DNA of 7,771 nucleotides, from NCBI GenBank assembly GCA_018817865.1, contig JAHITG010000167.1, positions 1 to 7,771 of the forward strand, in the 5' to 3' direction. Source of the stretch: Spirochaetota bacterium (GTDB lineage Bacteria > Spirochaetota > JAHITG01). Position numbers and translations under genes: made by a program. The notes beneath the pieces are model-generated. The model made no database searches, was not told where the DNA came from, and saw only the letters and a program-made list of their open reading frames with translations. This document shows, piece by piece, positions 5,574 to 7,771 of the stretch. Numbering within the stretch: the stretch's first letter is position 1; every line of letters starts with the position of its first letter.

Positions 5574-7448
5574 TTATTTGAACAGATCGAACATTGAAGT
5601 AAATAATTGAATGCTCTCAGTTATTCCTGAGTATAAAATTATATTTCTCCGGGCAATCTTCAGATCTTCATTTGATTTTTCTTTTTCATTTAACTGGGTT
5701 TCATAATCTTCAAGGATCGTATATATTCTGTCCTGAATTGTCATTCCCAGGAAATTTTTTAAATTTGCTACTGCGAATATTTTTTTATCATTATCATCCA
5801 GTTTATCTAAAATGTTTTGAATATTATCTTTTCTCTGTTTCTCTAATATATTATATAAATTATGGGATAATTTCAAGGATTCATCCATGATTATTCCCAG
5901 TTTCTTCATCTCATCTTTCAGGTCAGTTACATCCTCCAGTAACTTTTTATGGTCGTATTTTTTTATTGCCGGGTCAAGATCATGTAATATCTTTTTTACA
6001 TCTTTAATATCTTTAAAATGGTTCAAGTTCATTATTGCTTTAAAGTCTTTAACTATCATATTCTCGATCTTTGCACCGTCCAGGGAAGTGTTGTATATCT
6101 TGATTTTATCCTTTATATTTCGCATTTTATTCTGAAACCAGGCCAGAAATATCATCAGCCGTCTGTCTGTGTTGATCATCTTGTTGTTACTGGACCTGAT
6201 CTGAATAAAAAGGTTGTTGTGAATATATTTGTAAACTCCATTATAAGCAGTATTAAATTTGTTGTATCGAAGCGCCCAGTACTTTTCAACATATGAGCCT
6301 TTTGTATGAGTTCGATCTTTAATGAAAGAGAGGTCCTGTCCGAATAAAATAATGGGGTCGCATCCCATTCTATAAGCCAGATCAAATGCAGTAGTGGAGA
6401 CTGATCCGCCCATGTCTATTTCTCCTTTTGATTCTGTGTAATTTTCTATCCATTGAGATAATGCAAAAACAGAGGAGAAAAAGAGATGCCTCCCTTTGTA
6501 ATGCTTTAAAATAAGGGGATACGTAGAGGATTCAGAAACAAGGAGTGCTTTGTAGTATTTATTGTATTCAAAATACTTATAATTTATATGCTGAGGATCA
6601 ACAGTGACCACAATGTCAGGATAAATATTGTTCCTGACCAGAGTCTGAAAGACGCTGTCAACACAAATTATTATAAATTTTTCCTGATGGTTCCGGATAT
6701 CCATTAGATAGTCATTTAAGGATGGCCCTGCTGATATAACCAGGCAGGGGATCTCTTTATACTTGTCATAAAGGTTGATGACACCCTTATTGGCAAGAAA
6801 TAATTTATAATTCTTTAATATATTTCTGGTCCAGAGTTTTTGAAACCTTGTTAAAGTTGCGATATTTATATTTTTTCTGGAAAGATAGCTATCTATTACA
6901 TTTTTTAAATTTTTATAGAAATCAGGGAAGGTCTTTAAATATGCCTGGGGAATAAAAGTATAAACTTTTTTAGATGTTGAATTGATCAGGATCTCATTTA
7001 GACTATCCAGATCATCATCATGTCCGAATAGGATCTCTACTTTGTCATCATTTAAAATTTTAGAAAGATCAAGTGTTTGAAGGGCTTTGTAGAATATATG
7101 CGGGTCTTTTTCAATTATGATCAACCTGGAAAAACTGTCATACTTCAGGTCCAAAAGAGCATCAATATAATGCCCTAAACCAAAACCTCCACAGAATATG
7201 ATATCATACGTATCATTGATCAATTTTTCAACTGTAGATCTGCTTTCCTGCTGTGGATCATATTTGCTGTGTAATAGATAGAAATCGTCATCTCTTTTTA
7301 CCTGTAAGGTAAATGAATTGTTATGGGTGGCAATGACCTTGTATGCATCTTCTTCTGCAGCCTCGATATTATTTATTTTATCCAGCAGATGAGGATATTT
7401 TAATTTCAGTATTTCAATATTTTTTTTGTATATCTCTTTTTGAGCCAT
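5574..7448 (-). CDS. DUF115 / Maf-type glycosyltransferase-like protein
   Basis: The product is a 624-residue soluble protein with no signal peptide. The N-terminal part (about residues 1-190) starts YKKNIEILKLKYPHL and holds a Rossmann-like CGGFGLGHYIDALL (86-99) and the acidic strand end LIIIEKDP (109-116). The central DUF115 (MptE-like, MAF_flag10) domain shows PCLVISAGPSLND (234-246), CVDSVFQTLVRNNIYPDIVVTVDPQ (262-286), and GGSVSTTAFDLAYRMGCDPIILFGQDLSF (347-375) followed by THTKGSY (380-386). These match motility-associated factor (Maf) proteins, whose core resembles sialyltransferases and which transfer nonulosonic acids to flagellin in several bacteria. The C-terminal portion (about 470-605) is charged and helical and may form coiled coil. 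The ATG at 7448 overlaps the upstream DUF502 gene by 35 bases and lacks a clear ribosome binding site, so coupling is likely. Flagellin modification is plausible but no flagellar gene is in view. Archaeal-type MptE pterin kinase activity is a less likely alternative. Confidence 0.85.
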   Translation of the reverse strand: MAQKEIYKKNIEILKLKYPHLLDKINNIEAAEEDAYKVIATHNNSFTLQVKRDDDFYLLHSKYDPQQESRSTVEKLINDTYDIIFCGGFGLGHYIDALLDLKYDSFSRLIIIEKDPHIFYKALQTLDLSKILNDDKVEILFGHDDDLDSLNEILINSTSKKVYTFIPQAYLKTFPDFYKNLKNVIDSYLSRKNINIATLTRFQKLWTRNILKNYKLFLANKGVINLYDKYKEIPCLVISAGPSLNDYLMDIRNHQEKFIIICVDSVFQTLVRNNIYPDIVVTVDPQHINYKYFEYNKYYKALLVSESSTYPLILKHYKGRHLFFSSVFALSQWIENYTESKGEIDMGGSVSTTAFDLAYRMGCDPIILFGQDLSFIKDRTHTKGSYVEKYWALRYNKFNTAYNGVYKYIHNNLFIQIRSSNNKMINTDRRLMIFLAWFQNKMRNIKDKIKIYNTSLDGAKIENMIVKDFKAIMNLNHFKDIKDVKKILHDLDPAIKKYDHKKLLEDVTDLKDEMKKLGIIMDESLKLSHNLYNILEKQRKDNIQNILDKLDDNDKKIFAVANLKNFLGMTIQDRIYTILEDYETQLNEKEKSNEDLKIARRNIILYSGITESIQLFTSMFDLFK

Positions 7449-7771
7449 GAATTTTTATTTCTTTACTGAGAACTCCACCGGATATGATGAGTTTGATAGC
7501 TGATTCTATTGTCATATCCAGCACTATGATATCTTTTCTGGGAAGGAGAAGAAGGAATCCGGTAGTGGGATTAGGTGTTGAAGGTAGAAACACCGTAATA
7601 AGCTTTTTATCGTTTCTCCCCGTTTTTTTTACAATAATATCACCAGTAATAAAAGCCAGTGATCGGATCCCCTTCCTGGGGTACTCCACCAGTACAACCT
7701 GCCTGAAAGCTTTTTTCTTATTAACAATAAAAGAAGAGAGAACCTGTTTAGATCCTGTGTAGATAATTCTA
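7414..7771 (-). CDS. DUF502 family membrane protein (5' partial)
   Basis: The minus-strand frame is open from the right edge of the window to a TGA at 7414-7416, giving 118 complete codons of the C-terminal part. A GTG at 7689 could be read as a start, but the upstream codons continue a family-like sequence (IIYTGSKQVLSSFIVNKKKAFRQVVLVEYPRKG), so the gene begins outside the window. DUF502 features are VVLVEYPRKGIRSLAFITGD, then the strand TVFLPSTPNPTTGFLLLLPRKDIIVLDM and finally the closing ESAIKLIISGGV. Family members usually have two N-terminal membrane spans, which would be in the missing part, and are about 190-220 residues long. The function is unknown; an envelope role is likely from its membrane location. 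It overlaps the DUF115 gene by 35 bases, so the two form one transcription unit. Confidence 0.88.
   Translation of the reverse strand, partial: RIIYTGSKQVLSSFIVNKKKAFRQVVLVEYPRKGIRSLAFITGDIIVKKTGRNDKKLITVFLPSTPNPTTGFLLLLPRKDIIVLDMTIESAIKLIISGGVLSKEIKIHGSKRDIQKKY

Noticed and set aside
5563..5579. Possible bidirectional terminator between rpsU and the DUF115 gene
   Set aside because: The only inverted repeat is about five A/T pairs (AAATA/TATTT), too weak to call an intrinsic terminator.
5672..6296. Several plus-strand ORFs antisense to the DUF115 gene
   Set aside because: They are Phe/Ile/Ser-rich shadows of a Lys/Asp/Ile-rich gene on the other strand and have no ribosome binding sites.
7484..7762. 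Plus-strand ORF of 92 codons at the right edge
   Set aside because: It is antisense to the DUF502 coding sequence, which carries the family motifs.

Overview
This AT-rich 7.8-kb window comes from a bacterial chromosome. The genes are closely packed and often overlap. Start codons vary (ATG, TTG and GTG), and the ribosome binding sites resemble GAGGTGA or AGAAAGGA. A lipoprotein-type signal peptide, a large extracytoplasmic GldG-like domain and a Maf-type (DUF115) glycosyltransferase-like protein suggest a diderm, probably motile bacterium. A spirochaete or a similar low-GC diderm fits best. That placement rests on gene content alone and is only moderately supported.

Layout. (1) Positions 1-393 (+) hold the 3' part of an HNH endonuclease gene whose start lies left of the window. 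(2) A 163-bp AT-rich gap with a plausible sigma-70 promoter leads into a tight plus-strand operon. It encodes a GldA-like ABC ATPase (TTG start), a GldF-like permease, a GldG-like auxiliary protein (GTG start), a DUF4340 protein and a small putative lipoprotein that I do not recognise. (3) rpsU (ribosomal protein S21) follows. It has a near-consensus promoter buried in the 3' end of the lipoprotein gene and a short leader containing an 8-bp tandem repeat. (4) On the minus strand, converging on rpsU with only 4 bp between stop codons, is a large DUF115/Maf-type gene. It overlaps by 35 bp the end of a DUF502 membrane-protein gene that runs off the right edge.

How they fit together. The Gld-type genes should form one envelope complex: ATPase in the cytoplasm, permease in the membrane, and GldG and DUF4340 as membrane-anchored proteins facing outward. 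The lipoprotein is a candidate accessory subunit, by position only. The substrate of such GldAFG/DUF4340 transporters is not established outside the gliding Bacteroidetes. The DUF502 and DUF115 genes form a second, coupled transcription unit. Nothing here looks like a mobile element, CRISPR array, tRNA or rRNA. The less ordinary points are the unrecognised lipoprotein fused to the Gld operon, the rpsU control region, and a Maf-like protein coupled to DUF502 rather than to flagellar genes.
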